Shown: positions 18,507 to 27,921 of the stretch, piece by piece
How the letters are laid out: each line of letters opens with the position of its first letter
Position numbering within the stretch: the first letter of the stretch is position 1
Assembly: GCF_000813965.1 (NCBI RefSeq)
Contig: NZ_JWLI01000006.1
Coordinates: 124,001 to 188,000 of the forward strand
Reading direction: 5' to 3'
DNA from: Leisingera sp. ANG-M7
Lineage (GTDB): Bacteria; Pseudomonadota; Alphaproteobacteria; Rhodobacterales; Rhodobacteraceae
DNA length: 64,000 nt
Position numbers and translations under genes: made by a program
Notes under the pieces: model-generated
Told to the model about the DNA's origin: nothing
The model's database searches: none
The model's input: the letters and a program-made list of their open reading frames with translations, nothing else

Positions 18507-21413
18507 TTATGTTGTCTTTTGGGTTCTCGCTTTTCCGCTACAGTCTGGAAAGCGAACGCAGCCGAGAAACGGCCCGAAGCGCCCATTTCGTTCGACCAGC
18601 CAACCATCGTTGCAGCTTGGGCAGGATTGCTGGACTGTGCCACATTCGGTGCAGGTCGCCTCATTGTCAGTTGTTTCACGACGCGGTAGCCCACTGCCAC
18701 AGGCGGAGCAAGCGGACATCCTGTTTCCGCATAACTGCACGTGTTCACATCGATACCAGCCCGGGCCATCTTGGCCGGGCATAAAGAGCAAACGCCCGCC
18801 GCATTGCTGGCAAGTGTGGGTGTGTTCTGCAGCTTCCTGAGGGCTGGCAACCTGATAATTCGGATCTTTCAGAAGTTCCGTGACGAAAGAAGAAGGGCGG
18901 GCCTCGGACGCTAAAATTGTTACGGTGTGCCGGGCGCGCGTCATCGCAACATACATCACGCGTCTTTCCTCGGCATTCGTGAAGGGCTCAGTTTCGGGCG
19001 AAACCAAACTCAGTAGAGGGTCGTCCACGATCATTGAGGGGAACCCCATGCGGGCGTTATCGGCGCCGAGAATGACCACATGATCCGCCTCCAGCCCCTT
19101 CGAGGCGTGGATGGTCTTGAATTTGATCGACAATCCAGGATGCCTCCTCCGAAGGTGTCGCAAATTCGGTTCGAGGAAGCGATATCTGCCAAGCAGTAGA
19201 ACAGAAGGCTGGCGATCCGCGGCTGGTGCTTCCGATGCCAACGCTGCCAAGGTTTCCGTTAAGACTTTTTCGCCGGTTTCTCGTCGCGTCCATGCAATCC
19301 AGATGGCCGGCTGATCGGTTTTGCCCGCAGGAATGACTGTCTTTGTGATCTGCGCGGGGTTGCAGAGAATAAAACGCCGCGCGGCCAGCGCGATCCTGTC
19401 TACAGAGCGGAACGTCCGTCCGAGATCAACTGTCCGGTGAATTCCGGTTTGACCGGCAAATTCCCCCCCAAATTCTGTGCCAAAATTTCGCATGATGTGG
19501 ATATCGGAACCGGCAAATCGGTATATCGACTGCCAGTCATCTCCAACAGCGAAAATTTTGGCATCTGCGTGCTGTTCTTTTAGCGCCTTGATGAGCTTTG
19601 CGCGACCGGTTGAGATATCCTGAAACTCATCGACAAGGATGTGACGGAAGGGACTATCGTAGCGCCCGCTCTCAACGAGCAAAGTGGCGCGGTTCACCAT
19701 ATCTTCGAAATCGATACGTTCGCCGAGCCTGATTTGATATTCGCGGTAAACAGCAGCGAATATCTTGAGGAATGCCTCAGCCCGTTTGCCCATCTTCAAC
19801 GTCGATGCCTTATCTTCGCAGTCGTCAAGCTGATACCCGCCATTCTTGAAGTGCCTCAAGAAGGTGGCGATTAGGGATGTGAAGCTGTCGACCACGCCGA
19901 CCTGCGTGACCTGGTCGTAGATCTCGATGTCGGGGATAGGTCGGGGCGTGACATGGGGCTTGACCTTTTCTGCGAGGGATACGAGCAAGCGGCCCGCCTC
20001 GCGCTCCCAGCTGTAAGTCTCGAGAAGGACGGTGCCGTGCTCTTCGTGGACCTGACGTTTCCATTCCATGCCCGCAAGGTATTCTTCTCGATCGACAAAG
20101 GGTGCTGTCATCAGTTCTACGGTGCCGTCGCTTAAGCTTTTTTTGCGGACTCCGAAGTGTTCCAGGTAGACACCACTCTCTGTCAGGCGGAAATCGGGTG
20201 TGTAGGTCCGGCGGCCTGTCTCCTGTAACTTGTGTTCGTAGTTGGGTTCGTACTCATAGGCGATGCCGTTCCGGTAGAACCAGTTCGCGATTTGAAGTTC
20301 TTCGAAGCTTTTGACCGTTTCACCTTTCAATGTCCGGAGGTTGCGGCTCTCGACTTCGGAATACCAGTCGTGAGCGGACTGATAGTCCCATGGCATGGGG
20401 AAGTCGTCAAAGAAGCCGGCGAACCAACCGATCACGATTTCGGCTACATCAGCCATACGGCTGACGATATCGCGCAAGATTTCCTTGATCAGCGAGAGAA
20501 AGGCCTTGTCATCTGTCGCCGTTGGCGCAAGTGGCGGCTTTTCTCCTTCGACTACACCGATGATTTCGTAGGCCAGCGCGTGGAATGTGCGGGCGGCAAT
20601 TGGCACTCCGCACCGGGCTTCGATCCGCTCCGACATTTCCGCTGCTGCATCCTTGGCGAAGGCCAATAAAAGAAGTTCGTCCGGTGCTCTGACGCCAGAT
20701 TTCAACAGGTAAGCAGCTTTTGCGGTGATAACGCTGGTCTTGCCAGATCCGGCGCCAGCGAGAACCAACGTGGCGTCTTCGTCGACCACGACCGACAACC
20801 GTTGCTCCGGTGTCAGTGGCATCGACTCAACTGTGTCGAAGAATTTCTTCCACTCATCGAGTTGTCGATCGACGAAGGTGTTTATTGCCGCTTCCCGTGT
20901 ATGATGCGGATTTCGCGCGAAATTGGTGATCGGCGTCACATGTTCGATCACCTGATCTCCTACTGCTGCGGGATTCAGCTTGGAAAGGACCCTGTTGTTT
21001 AGGTCTTCTGCTCGCCTTGCCAGAGGATCGATCAAATGCGCTGAAGGATACCTGTCCAGTGTTTTTAGTGCAGCAAGCGCCTCGAGAAGCCTGGAGATGC
21101 TCTCATTTTCATCGGCAAACTTTTGGAGGTTAAAACTGGTCCAAGTCTTTTCGGTCGCTTCTGCGAATGATTGCGCGCTGGAAGCGGACACTGCCGGCAG
21201 TAAAATCTGCCTCCCATTGTCCAGGCTCAAGGTGAGGGAAGCCGCAAACAATCCCTTTTTTAGGCGTGGCGCCGAGGCTATTTCGTCAAACCTAAAAGTG
21301 TTCTGTCTTTTGCCTTCTACTTCCAGTCGGTTGTCGTGGAGGACCAAGGTGCGAGCATGCCGTCGTAGAGGATCGGAAAAGACCGCCAAAAGAGGAATTG
21401 AAGTGAGTTTCAT
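18507..21413 (-). CDS. HelD-like UvrD-family helicase with nuclease-like insertion and zinc ribbons
   Basis: This 968-residue superfamily 1A helicase has a helicase IV-type N-terminus (EQRLSVVVDEDATLVLAGAG with Walker A GAGSGKTS near residue 215), VDEFQDIS near 591, GDDWQSIYRFAGSDIH, TIHASKGLEADHV and YVAMTRARHTV. Between motif I and motif II, around residues 365-425, it carries SFEELQIANWFYRNGI, YTPDFRL and YLEHFGV; this E...D...ExF pattern resembles a PD-(D/E)XK endonuclease insertion. The last 100 residues hold six Cys-rich pairs (CQQCGG, CSACGSG, CTECGT, CPSCNDG, CVRFPDC), zinc ribbons like those at topoisomerase C-termini. ATG 21413 is chosen; a GGAGG lies 13 bases upstream. E. coli HelD lacks both the insertion and the tail. 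The island location suggests a defence or plasmid-related role, which is inference. Confidence 0.82.
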   Translation of the reverse strand: MKLTSIPLLAVFSDPLRRHARTLVLHDNRLEVEGKRQNTFRFDEIASAPRLKKGLFAASLTLSLDNGRQILLPAVSASSAQSFAEATEKTWTSFNLQKFADENESISRLLEALAALKTLDRYPSAHLIDPLARRAEDLNNRVLSKLNPAAVGDQVIEHVTPITNFARNPHHTREAAINTFVDRQLDEWKKFFDTVESMPLTPEQRLSVVVDEDATLVLAGAGSGKTSVITAKAAYLLKSGVRAPDELLLLAFAKDAAAEMSERIEARCGVPIAARTFHALAYEIIGVVEGEKPPLAPTATDDKAFLSLIKEILRDIVSRMADVAEIVIGWFAGFFDDFPMPWDYQSAHDWYSEVESRNLRTLKGETVKSFEELQIANWFYRNGIAYEYEPNYEHKLQETGRRTYTPDFRLTESGVYLEHFGVRKKSLSDGTVELMTAPFVDREEYLAGMEWKRQVHEEHGTVLLETYSWEREAGRLLVSLAEKVKPHVTPRPIPDIEIYDQVTQVGVVDSFTSLIATFLRHFKNGGYQLDDCEDKASTLKMGKRAEAFLKIFAAVYREYQIRLGERIDFEDMVNRATLLVESGRYDSPFRHILVDEFQDISTGRAKLIKALKEQHADAKIFAVGDDWQSIYRFAGSDIHIMRNFGTEFGGEFAGQTGIHRTVDLGRTFRSVDRIALAARRFILCNPAQITKTVIPAGKTDQPAIWIAWTRRETGEKVLTETLAALASEAPAADRQPSVLLLGRYRFLEPNLRHLRRRHPGLSIKFKTIHASKGLEADHVVILGADNARMGFPSMIVDDPLLSLVSPETEPFTNAEERRVMYVAMTRARHTVTILASEARPSSFVTELLKDPNYQVASPQEAAEHTHTCQQCGGRLLFMPGQDGPGWYRCEHVQLCGNRMSACSACGSGLPRRETTDNEATCTECGTVQQSCPSCNDGWLVERNGRFGPFLGCVRFPDCSGKARTQKTT

Positions 21414-21543
21414 TGGTCGGAGTATTCCTCCCTTCCTTTGGCATGTCGGTTCCGCACAAGGTAATGAAGCCAATCCGTCCAGATTTTCGCCGAGTGCTTT
21501 TTAGTGACAAGCGGGTACCTTTCCCCGGCATGCGAAAAGCCGG

Positions 21544-21565
21544 AGGCCCTTTCCGCTCAGGGCCT
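21544..21565 (-). terminator. Possible weak terminator after the exonuclease gene
   Basis: AGGCCCT and AGGGCCT form a 7-bp stem around an 8-base loop, 60 bp downstream of the exonuclease stop. On the minus strand the stem is followed by CCGGCTTTTC, a short and displaced T tract, so termination would be weak. Confidence 0.35.
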
Positions 21566-21625
21566 ATAGTTTTGATGCCCGGAAGGAGTGCTCACCTGTA
21601 AGCTGCCTATGTCGTGACAGAGCAC

Positions 21626-22204
21626 TCAGGCGTCATGGAAGCAGACCTCGAGGCCTTTCGCCCTCTCAGCATGCAAGACAACTTCAGCCGCAGCCCGCGC
21701 ATCTTCCTCGGCATCATGGTGATCGAAGGAAAGCCCCAGATGCCTTTTCAAAGACGCGAGCCCGTGCCCACCGTTTCCCTTTAATTCCGGCCACGCTCGC
21801 CGCGCAATTGTCACGCTGTTCTGCCAATTCCAAACTGGCTCATCGCGTTTGAGTGCGGTACAGGCGGCTCGGAATGCACTCCTGTCGAAACCGGAATGCT
21901 GGTAGACAGTGATGCCGCTTAGTGGGGCTTCGAGTAAAATAAGGGCCTCTGCGAAGCTCGGTGCTCCTTTTACGGTTGATTGGCTGATCCCGTGCAAACC
22001 GGTAAATGCCCAAGTTGGCGTTGCAGGGTCGACGTAGGTCATCCAGGTCTCGATGGAGTTGTCGGGAAGCACGCAGGCCACACCGATCTGGCAAATACTC
22101 GCGCGGTCATGGTTGGCGGTTTCAACGTCAAGCGCGACGAAGCGAAAGGAGCCCGAAGGGAATTTGCGACCTTCCGATTGGCCGCACCTGAGGAAACTCA
22201 ACAT
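21626..22204 (-). CDS. DEDDh 3'-5' exonuclease (DnaQ/RNase T-like)
   Basis: This is a 192-residue protein with the full DEDDh set: FVALDVETA (Asp26, Glu28), GLHGIS, SGFDRSAF (second Asp) and the C-terminal HHDAEEDARAAAEV, which carries the His and last Asp. Size and motif spacing fit a free-standing exonuclease of the PolC/DnaQ epsilon-like kind, with no fused domain. ATG 22204 has AAAGG about ten bases upstream. The gene is on the same strand as the HelD-like helicase, 212 bp before it, and an IS3 remnant begins immediately upstream. A second, divergent DEDDh-like gene lies at 23950-24549 on the other side of that remnant. A defence or repair accessory function is inference. Confidence 0.85.
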   Translation of the reverse strand: MLSFLRCGQSEGRKFPSGSFRFVALDVETANHDRASICQIGVACVLPDNSIETWMTYVDPATPTWAFTGLHGISQSTVKGAPSFAEALILLEAPLSGITVYQHSGFDRSAFRAACTALKRDEPVWNWQNSVTIARRAWPELKGNGGHGLASLKRHLGLSFDHHDAEEDARAAAEVVLHAERAKGLEVCFHDA

Positions 22205-22265
22205 TGGAAGACACCTTTATTAGAATTGGACCTGTCACGTTTTGAGAATTGCTCCAAGTTCTCAT

Positions 22266-22815
22266 TTACGCAGCTTGAGTCTCGAAGGCCAAGGGGCTTT
22301 TTCAGCCAAAAGCTGAGTGCCCTCGTCAAATTTGTAGAAGCCGTTGAGGGATTTGAAGTTCGCCAGCTCGGCGGCCCGCGTAGTCGACAGGGAACGCTGC
22401 CATAGCAACTCGGCCTTGATCTACTTGAAGTTGGTCCCGACGGCAGCGTTACGGCGACATCTTCAGGTTCCGTTCATTGAGGTATGGAAGCCAAGCTGGC
22501 CCAGGAGATTTTTTAGTCGAGGGAACAGTATCGGCTGCCCCGATTGGTAAGATGAATGTAGTCCGCAAGCGGTGGCTGCAGGGCGAGGGCAGAGTTCAGA
22601 GCCCGGATCGCCAAGTCAGGATTCTTCCAGTTGCTGACCACCCAGCCGATGACACGCCGGCAATCCAGAAGGGGGACGAGCGAAGGGGCCGGATGCCCGA
22701 TTGAGGAAGTCACTCCTGATGCCGACAGCTTCTGAAGGCGTCGATGTTGTAATGATGGACAGTACAAACCCTTCAACGGCCGCCTAAGTTGAGTTGCATA
22801 AGTGCAGCATGGCAC
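22266..22815 (-). pseudogene. Decayed IS3-family transposase (OrfB, DDE) remnant
   Basis: On the minus strand, pieces of an IS3 OrfB can be read in order but in shifting frames: RRVIGWVVSNWKNPDLAIRA then HLTNRGSRYCS (the second catalytic region, normally HSDRGSQY) in 22815-22513; after a shift at an A-run, LLGQLGFHTSMNGT, IKAELLWQRS and LNGFYKF; and finally HSAFG and KSPLAFETQAA, ending at TAA 22268-22266. At least two stop codons and two frameshifts interrupt it, and the catalytic HSDRG reads HLTNRG. No OrfA or terminal inverted repeats were found. It is non-functional and marks an old insertion in the island. Confidence 0.82.
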
Positions 22816-22935
22816 AGCAAAAGGTTGCGATCAGTGGACTTTCGCCTTCGTCCAAATCTGAATTTATGAGAACCCTATCAATAAGTTACATGTCAAAGCT
22901 GTGAATGGGCTAATGAATCCGCGGAGGGAGCTGAA

Positions 22936-23133
22936 ATGACAGAAAAAAACCAAAGAACAGAGGACGCCACGCGCTACCGCATCGCTCGCTCGGATGCTCC
23001 GATTAGGACCATAACTGACAAAATTGAAGAGGTTTTCGGCCTGCCCACTGGAAGCGTCGTTTTGGTTAAGCCTGACGGCCGTAAGAAAAGGTCTGATGCG
23101 ACCATTCAAAGTCTTAGGGATGAGTGGGAGTGA
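22936..23133 (+). CDS. Small basic hypothetical protein, first of a gene pair
   Basis: This 65-residue protein has a very good ribosome binding site (GGAGGGAG seven to eight bases before ATG 22936). It is charged (TRYRIARSDAPIRTITDKIE and a lysine-rich DGRKKRSD near the C-terminus) and has no membrane segment. Its stop is followed by only 6 bp before the next start, so the two form an operon. The sequence resembles no family I can name. A small-upstream-partner layout of this kind occurs in toxin-antitoxin pairs, but nothing in either protein shows that function. Confidence 0.7.
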   Translation: MTEKNQRTEDATRYRIARSDAPIRTITDKIEEVFGLPTGSVVLVKPDGRKKRSDATIQSLRDEWE

Positions 23134-23139
23134 AAACCA

Positions 23140-23667
23140 ATGCCTAATTCTGATGCGCTCGTTGTCTGCGACTTTTTCGAAAAAATGGATGGAGCTATTG
23201 GTGAGGTCAGCTTTGTTAAGAAGCCCGATATCCGTTTGCTCGCAGAATTTAGCGATTTGAAAGGTGAGCCAATCCTTCTGAGTTTCGGGGAGGCCTACCT
23301 TCTGGGAGCGGTCTCCGAGATTGCCGAAGAGGTATGGTCACATCAAATAAAATCGGCTTTCTTGGAAGCAGATGCCTTCTGTGAGATGGCAGATGAATGG
23401 TTCGAGTTTACGCATATTCAATCACTGACGATAATAGCGAAACTTGGTGATCAAAATTCATTTTTTGAAGAGGAGGGGCTGATTTCTTTTCGAAATGGCG
23501 TTTCAGAAGGAATGAGGGATCTTCGAAGTCTGCGCGTTATATTGAATTGTAGCTATGAGGCATTGGTTCACGCGCAAGAGCTACTCACTTGGCCGCTTGC
23601 AAGTTTCGAGTGGCGTGTAGAAGCAGGAAAGAAATTTACGCGGCGCAAAAGGAATAACGCGTCTTAA
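23140..23667 (+). CDS. Hypothetical protein, second of a gene pair
   Basis: This 175-residue acidic protein ends in a basic tail (KKFTRRKRNN). It has no signal peptide and no recognised catalytic motif. Codon use is more AT-rich than in the flanking genes, consistent with separate acquisition. It follows the 65-residue gene by 6 bp and is preceded by a GGAG-like box overlapping the end of that gene. Partners other than its neighbour cannot be proposed from sequence. Between it and the exonuclease gene at 23950 lie about 280 bp without a convincing frame. Confidence 0.65.
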   Translation: MPNSDALVVCDFFEKMDGAIGEVSFVKKPDIRLLAEFSDLKGEPILLSFGEAYLLGAVSEIAEEVWSHQIKSAFLEADAFCEMADEWFEFTHIQSLTIIAKLGDQNSFFEEEGLISFRNGVSEGMRDLRSLRVILNCSYEALVHAQELLTWPLASFEWRVEAGKKFTRRKRNNAS

Positions 23668-23949
23668 GGGGGACTTGAAAAAGTTGTCGACAAGTCATTC
23701 GACACGTTGAAAACTCAGGAAGTGAATTTTCGGCAACTCAGCCTTTTGTGGCGAGAAGGGTCGACAGGCTGTTTGATGTTGCACAAGTGCCCATGGTCTT
23801 GCCCTTAAAAATAGGCGCCTTCGCGGAGTGTTTACGTGGAAGACGAAAGGTTCGCTTGTTCAAGCCGAGTGTTTGTGGGGGGCTACTCTGCACAACCATG
23901 TTTCGTAAACAAGTCCGCGCCGATATAATCTCCTTCAGGGAGATTTGGG

Positions 23950-24549
23950 ATGTCAGACGAGAAGCAAAAGTCGGGTTCTTATTCAGACGCAACTACTCGA
24001 GTGCGCAGTGGCTTCGGTTCCGGTGTTTGCCTGAATATGAAGGACGGCCACCAAAGTCCTGTTTTTATTGATTTTGAAGCGTCGAGCCTGAGCACCGTGT
24101 CATGGCCTATAGAGGTGGGGCTCGCGTGGAACGCCGGGAAATGCGTTGTTGTTGAAAGTAAGTTGATCCGGCCGAGACCGGAGTGGCCGGAGGCCGATTG
24201 GTGTCCTGAGAGCCAGGCAATCCATGGCATTATGCGCTCGGAGCTTGATAGTGCAAATAGTGCGGATGAGGTGGTCGATTGGCTACTGGAGACAGTAGCG
24301 GCGCGCCCCCTTGTGAGCGATGCGCCGGAGTTCGACCAGCGGTGGCTCGATCGCTTGCTTGGTAGTCCGGGACCGGAAATCGACGATTTTGACCGCGCCG
24401 TCTGGGAAGCTTTCTCTGATGGTGGAAACATAAAGGCAGGTGGATTGCAACGAGTGTATCAATTCCGGGCAAAAGAAAAGGCAATTCACCGCGCCGGCGA
24501 TGATGCGGCAGTATTGTGTAACTCGTGGATTGCAGGGCTTGGGAAGTAA
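23950..24549 (+). CDS. DEDDh-like 3'-5' exonuclease, divergent
   Basis: This 199-residue protein carries FIDFEASSL (Asp41, Glu43), SQAIHGI (matching the HGI of DnaQ-like enzymes), SDAPEFDQRWLD (second Asp region) and a C-terminal HRAGDDAAV with the His and last Asp. The fold assignment is therefore DnaQ-like, although the overall sequence is far from the one at 21626-22204. The first 35 residues are Ser/Gly-rich and probably disordered. ATG 23950 is preceded by AGGGAGATTTGGG, a good ribosome binding site. It converges with zorD (end at 24802) and may be an independent single-gene cargo or an accessory to its neighbours. Confidence 0.7.
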   Translation: MSDEKQKSGSYSDATTRVRSGFGSGVCLNMKDGHQSPVFIDFEASSLSTVSWPIEVGLAWNAGKCVVVESKLIRPRPEWPEADWCPESQAIHGIMRSELDSANSADEVVDWLLETVAARPLVSDAPEFDQRWLDRLLGSPGPEIDDFDRAVWEAFSDGGNIKAGGLQRVYQFRAKEKAIHRAGDDAAVLCNSWIAGLGK

Positions 24550-24801
24550 CCAAACTCGAAAACGATGTTAGGAACACTGAGCTTATTGGCGACTCATCCT
24601 GACGCTCCGAGCAAAGTGATCTACCCAGCCATCGAGCTGCAATGCCATTTGCATATCGCCTGCATTCTCCTTGAAACAGCAGAGCTCCACGGTATGCAGC
24701 CCGTGGCCGTGCAAGCCCGCAGCAACGAACTCCGAGACGCAGCGGTTGGAAACAGGTTTCAGTTTGTAGCGAGCCTTTGTCCGCCTTGGTTGAGATGTAG
24801 T

Positions 24802-27800
24802 TTAGCTAAGTTCGTAGGCGCCGTCGGCGTCAGGCGTCACAGGTGGCAGCCCATCGCGGCGGAATTGTTCGGCCATGCTGTCTGCAATAACGGCGTGCTG
24901 GCCGCGTGTGGGAGAGGCGACGGCCTCCGTCAAACTGGTGACGTCAGCGGCGCTGTCCCCTATTGGCCAGAGGGCCTGTTCCGCCAGCTTGCGTTTTCGC
25001 TGCATAAGGCTTTGCAGAAGGCAGTCGAAACTTTCTGCTCCTAATTCGGGGTGCAGGGCCATCGGGATATGCACAGAAACCGGACGCGTCTGGCCAATGC
25101 GATGGACACGGTCATTGCACTGCTCTTCAACTGCCGGATTCCACCAGCGAGACAGGTGGATGACGTGGGTTGCTGCCGTTAACGTTAGTCCAGTGCCTGC
25201 CGCCTTTGGCCCCAAGATAAGCATGTCGAAACAACTGTCGGCGTTCAACCGTGACTGAAACCTGTTTACTATCTCTTGCCGCTTCGGGATCAGCGTGTCG
25301 CCATTTATGATGTCGATACGATCGAGGCCGAAAATGTGACGCACGATTTCGGCAAAGCGAAACTGCATTTCCCGGTGTTCTATGAAGACCAGAACACGCT
25401 CGTTCACCGCCTGGATCCTGTGCAGGATGTCGATGACCGCGTCCAAACGCGCACTCTTTGCAATGAATTGGTTCGGCGGGGGGGCGCCAGTGTCGCCGGG
25501 GTGTACCGAGACTGAGCGGATGTGATGCAGCATCTTCAGGGCAGCACTGGGGCCGCCGTTGGCCAGATTCAGCTGCGCACGGTCGTATGCGTCGGCCTGT
25601 ACCTTCGGCATCAGGCGGGGATGCAAGAAACGGCGTTTGACCGGAAGGTCGCGGGCAACTTCGTCTTTCAGGCGGCGCAGGCCAAGGGGGGGCATGGTGC
25701 CGCGAGGTTTGAACACGCGCGCATGCAGTTCAGCCATATTATCGGCGTTGGGTTGCGCATAGCGCTCCCGGAAGTCTACGCCGGAGCCGAGGCAGCCAGG
25801 GGCTATTCGGTCCATGATGGTCCAGAGGTCGATGGCCGCGTTTTCGATCGGTGTACCGGTGAGCCCGAGGCGGAAGTCGGCGTTCATCGCTTCGACGGCT
25901 TTTGAGGCAAGCGTGGTGCGGTTCTTGATGTTCTGGATCTCGTCCATGACCATCGCCGAAAAGGGTACGCGGCCCAGCGAGTGCTGATAGTTTGCAAGTG
26001 TCGTGTATGTGGTCAGCAACCAGTAACGGTGGGCGCGTCCATCCTCAAAGGCCTCATCCATCCAGTCGAGATCAAGTTGGGGCAAGCCGGATTGTGTTTC
26101 GGTGCCGCGGGCGCCTCGGCGTTTCTGAGATCCCAGAGAACTTCCGTAGAGGCGTACCAGTGTTCCGAAGCCGCGGCCTTCGACGTGGGTCTCAACTTCC
26201 TGTTCCCAATTGCGAAGAAGCGACGTTGGGGCAACAATCAGGATCGGTCCGCGATTCAGCGCAGCGGGCTGATTCATATGCTCTTTGAGCCAGGTTAAGA
26301 AAGCGATGGTCTGAAGAGTCTTGCCCAACCCCTGTTCATCGGCGTTGAGGATGCCGGGCAACCCGGCTTGCCACGCTTGCAGCGACCAATCGAAACTATC
26401 GAGCTGGTGTTGATGAAGTGGGGTACGGATTGCTCCCGGCAACGAAGGGGGAATGGTTGGAATGCGGGGTTCGAGCTGGGCTTCCCAGGATACGTCGTCG
26501 TAGTTGTCCAGCGTGTCGAGGATTATCGGCCCGCCTGCTTCTGGTGCCTCTTCCCGCTCTTCCGGAGTGGCGTTCATATTTTCACGCCGCTCGATTTCCC
26601 CTTCGATCGCCGCGAGGCGGCCAGACGTGACCTTGAAGGTTTCTCCTCCCAGTTCAGCCGGAGTGTCCGTGCCGGATTGGAGCACGTCGGCCATGAGGTC
26701 GCGGAGGTCGCGGAGGTCCGCATCAGGCATGGCCTGAATAGCCTCGACGAGATGTTGAGCGAAGGCCTCCGGCAGCCAGGTAGTGCCGCTTCCTTCAATC
26801 GGGACCTTTGGGCGATCGTAGACAGTGATGCCGGTCACACGCTCTGAGTATTCACGGCTTTCTATCAAGGCTGGGCCAGCGATGGCCTCTACCATCTCCT
26901 CTTGTCCGGCCGCGTCGAGCCCGTCAAGCGTGCCGGTCTCTTCCAGGTGACGGTTCACGGCTTCAGATATGAAAGCGCGCGGGTTCTCTATGAAAGCGCG
27001 GCGTTCCTCGCGTGGAGCTTTCTGGATACGGGCCATTTCTTCCAGAACTGGGGCCGCTCCGCGATCTATAACGAGGTAGGAATTATTCCCGAGCTGGTAG
27101 GCCGGCCGAGCTCCTCGAGCATGCAAGCGATGTTGAAAAACGGCGAGGGCCTCACCGGTCAGTTCTGCGTCCCCCTCGCAAATGGCGCCGTCGGAGATGC
27201 CGTCATCGTCAAGTCGTTGTGAGGAGTATGGGACGACTTCGAACTGGCCCAGCGGTGTGTCGGGTGAAATCGAGAACCGATCGGCTATACGAACTTCGAG
27301 CCCTCGCAAGAAAGCTGTCATCGACAGCCTTGCCATTTCCCGGTTGGCGAGCATCTCGGTGCCGGTCAGATCTTCGGGTTCGATGGCGCGGCGGAAGTCG
27401 GCAAGCGCACGCCAGTGTTCCTCTAACGTCTGGCTGGCATCGAATGTGTCCGCAAGGTCCAGCGCGCGCTTCATCCAAAGCGGCAGGCGGCGCAGGCCGT
27501 CAGTGGTCCGCAGGATTGCACCGGTGCGTTTCGGGGTTTCGCGGCGGCCATCGCGGGACCACTCGTAGTGAAGGCGAAAATCGGGTCGGCCCAAGACGCC
27601 AGTCACGTCAGTTTTTAGCATCAAATCGACAGCGCGGGGCAGGCCGAGCGCCTCTGCCGCAGGCGCAGACAGGCTTGCGGCTGCATCGTGGGAGACTGTC
27701 AAGCGACCGGGGGTAATAGTGACCTCATCTGGGTGGGTATCGCCCCAAGCGCGCAGGTCGCCTATCGCAAACAGCAGGTTGCGGTCCTCTGGTGCGAGGT

Positions 27801-27921
27801 CGGTAAAACTGCGTGTGTTTGGTTTTACCAAAAGCCGGGACAGCAGCCCCTGCTTCTGCTGCGGAAAACAAATCTCAATGCAGTCGTCGGATATGTTGTG
27901 GACGGGCGAGGAGTCAGACAT
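24802..27921 (-). CDS. zorD: ZorD, SNF2-family helicase of type I Zorya
   Basis: This 1039-residue SNF2-type ATPase has NADEQGLGKTLQT (motif I) near residue 525, VMDEIQNIKN (DExx box) near 657, LGLTGTPIEN (motif III), and at the C-terminus GTGLTLTAATHVIHL and NDRVHRIGQTRPV (motif VI) near 934. The long N-terminal half is unassigned, as in other ZorD proteins. ATG 27921 is used because it overlaps the zorC stop by 8 nt; the upstream open frame lies inside zorC. In type I Zorya, ZorD is the cytosolic effector nuclease-helicase that acts with ZorC once the ZorAB membrane motor senses infection. Gene order and motif set give a secure call. Confidence 0.93.
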   Translation of the reverse strand: MSDSSPVHNISDDCIEICFPQQKQGLLSRLLVKPNTRSFTDLAPEDRNLLFAIGDLRAWGDTHPDEVTITPGRLTVSHDAAASLSAPAAEALGLPRAVDLMLKTDVTGVLGRPDFRLHYEWSRDGRRETPKRTGAILRTTDGLRRLPLWMKRALDLADTFDASQTLEEHWRALADFRRAIEPEDLTGTEMLANREMARLSMTAFLRGLEVRIADRFSISPDTPLGQFEVVPYSSQRLDDDGISDGAICEGDAELTGEALAVFQHRLHARGARPAYQLGNNSYLVIDRGAAPVLEEMARIQKAPREERRAFIENPRAFISEAVNRHLEETGTLDGLDAAGQEEMVEAIAGPALIESREYSERVTGITVYDRPKVPIEGSGTTWLPEAFAQHLVEAIQAMPDADLRDLRDLMADVLQSGTDTPAELGGETFKVTSGRLAAIEGEIERRENMNATPEEREEAPEAGGPIILDTLDNYDDVSWEAQLEPRIPTIPPSLPGAIRTPLHQHQLDSFDWSLQAWQAGLPGILNADEQGLGKTLQTIAFLTWLKEHMNQPAALNRGPILIVAPTSLLRNWEQEVETHVEGRGFGTLVRLYGSSLGSQKRRGARGTETQSGLPQLDLDWMDEAFEDGRAHRYWLLTTYTTLANYQHSLGRVPFSAMVMDEIQNIKNRTTLASKAVEAMNADFRLGLTGTPIENAAIDLWTIMDRIAPGCLGSGVDFRERYAQPNADNMAELHARVFKPRGTMPPLGLRRLKDEVARDLPVKRRFLHPRLMPKVQADAYDRAQLNLANGGPSAALKMLHHIRSVSVHPGDTGAPPPNQFIAKSARLDAVIDILHRIQAVNERVLVFIEHREMQFRFAEIVRHIFGLDRIDIINGDTLIPKRQEIVNRFQSRLNADSCFDMLILGPKAAGTGLTLTAATHVIHLSRWWNPAVEEQCNDRVHRIGQTRPVSVHIPMALHPELGAESFDCLLQSLMQRKRKLAEQALWPIGDSAADVTSLTEAVASPTRGQHAVIADSMAEQFRRDGLPPVTPDADGAYELS

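Noticed and set aside
22936-23667. Calling the small gene pair a toxin-antitoxin system
   Set aside because: Only gene size and spacing suggest it; neither protein shows a known toxin or antitoxin motif.
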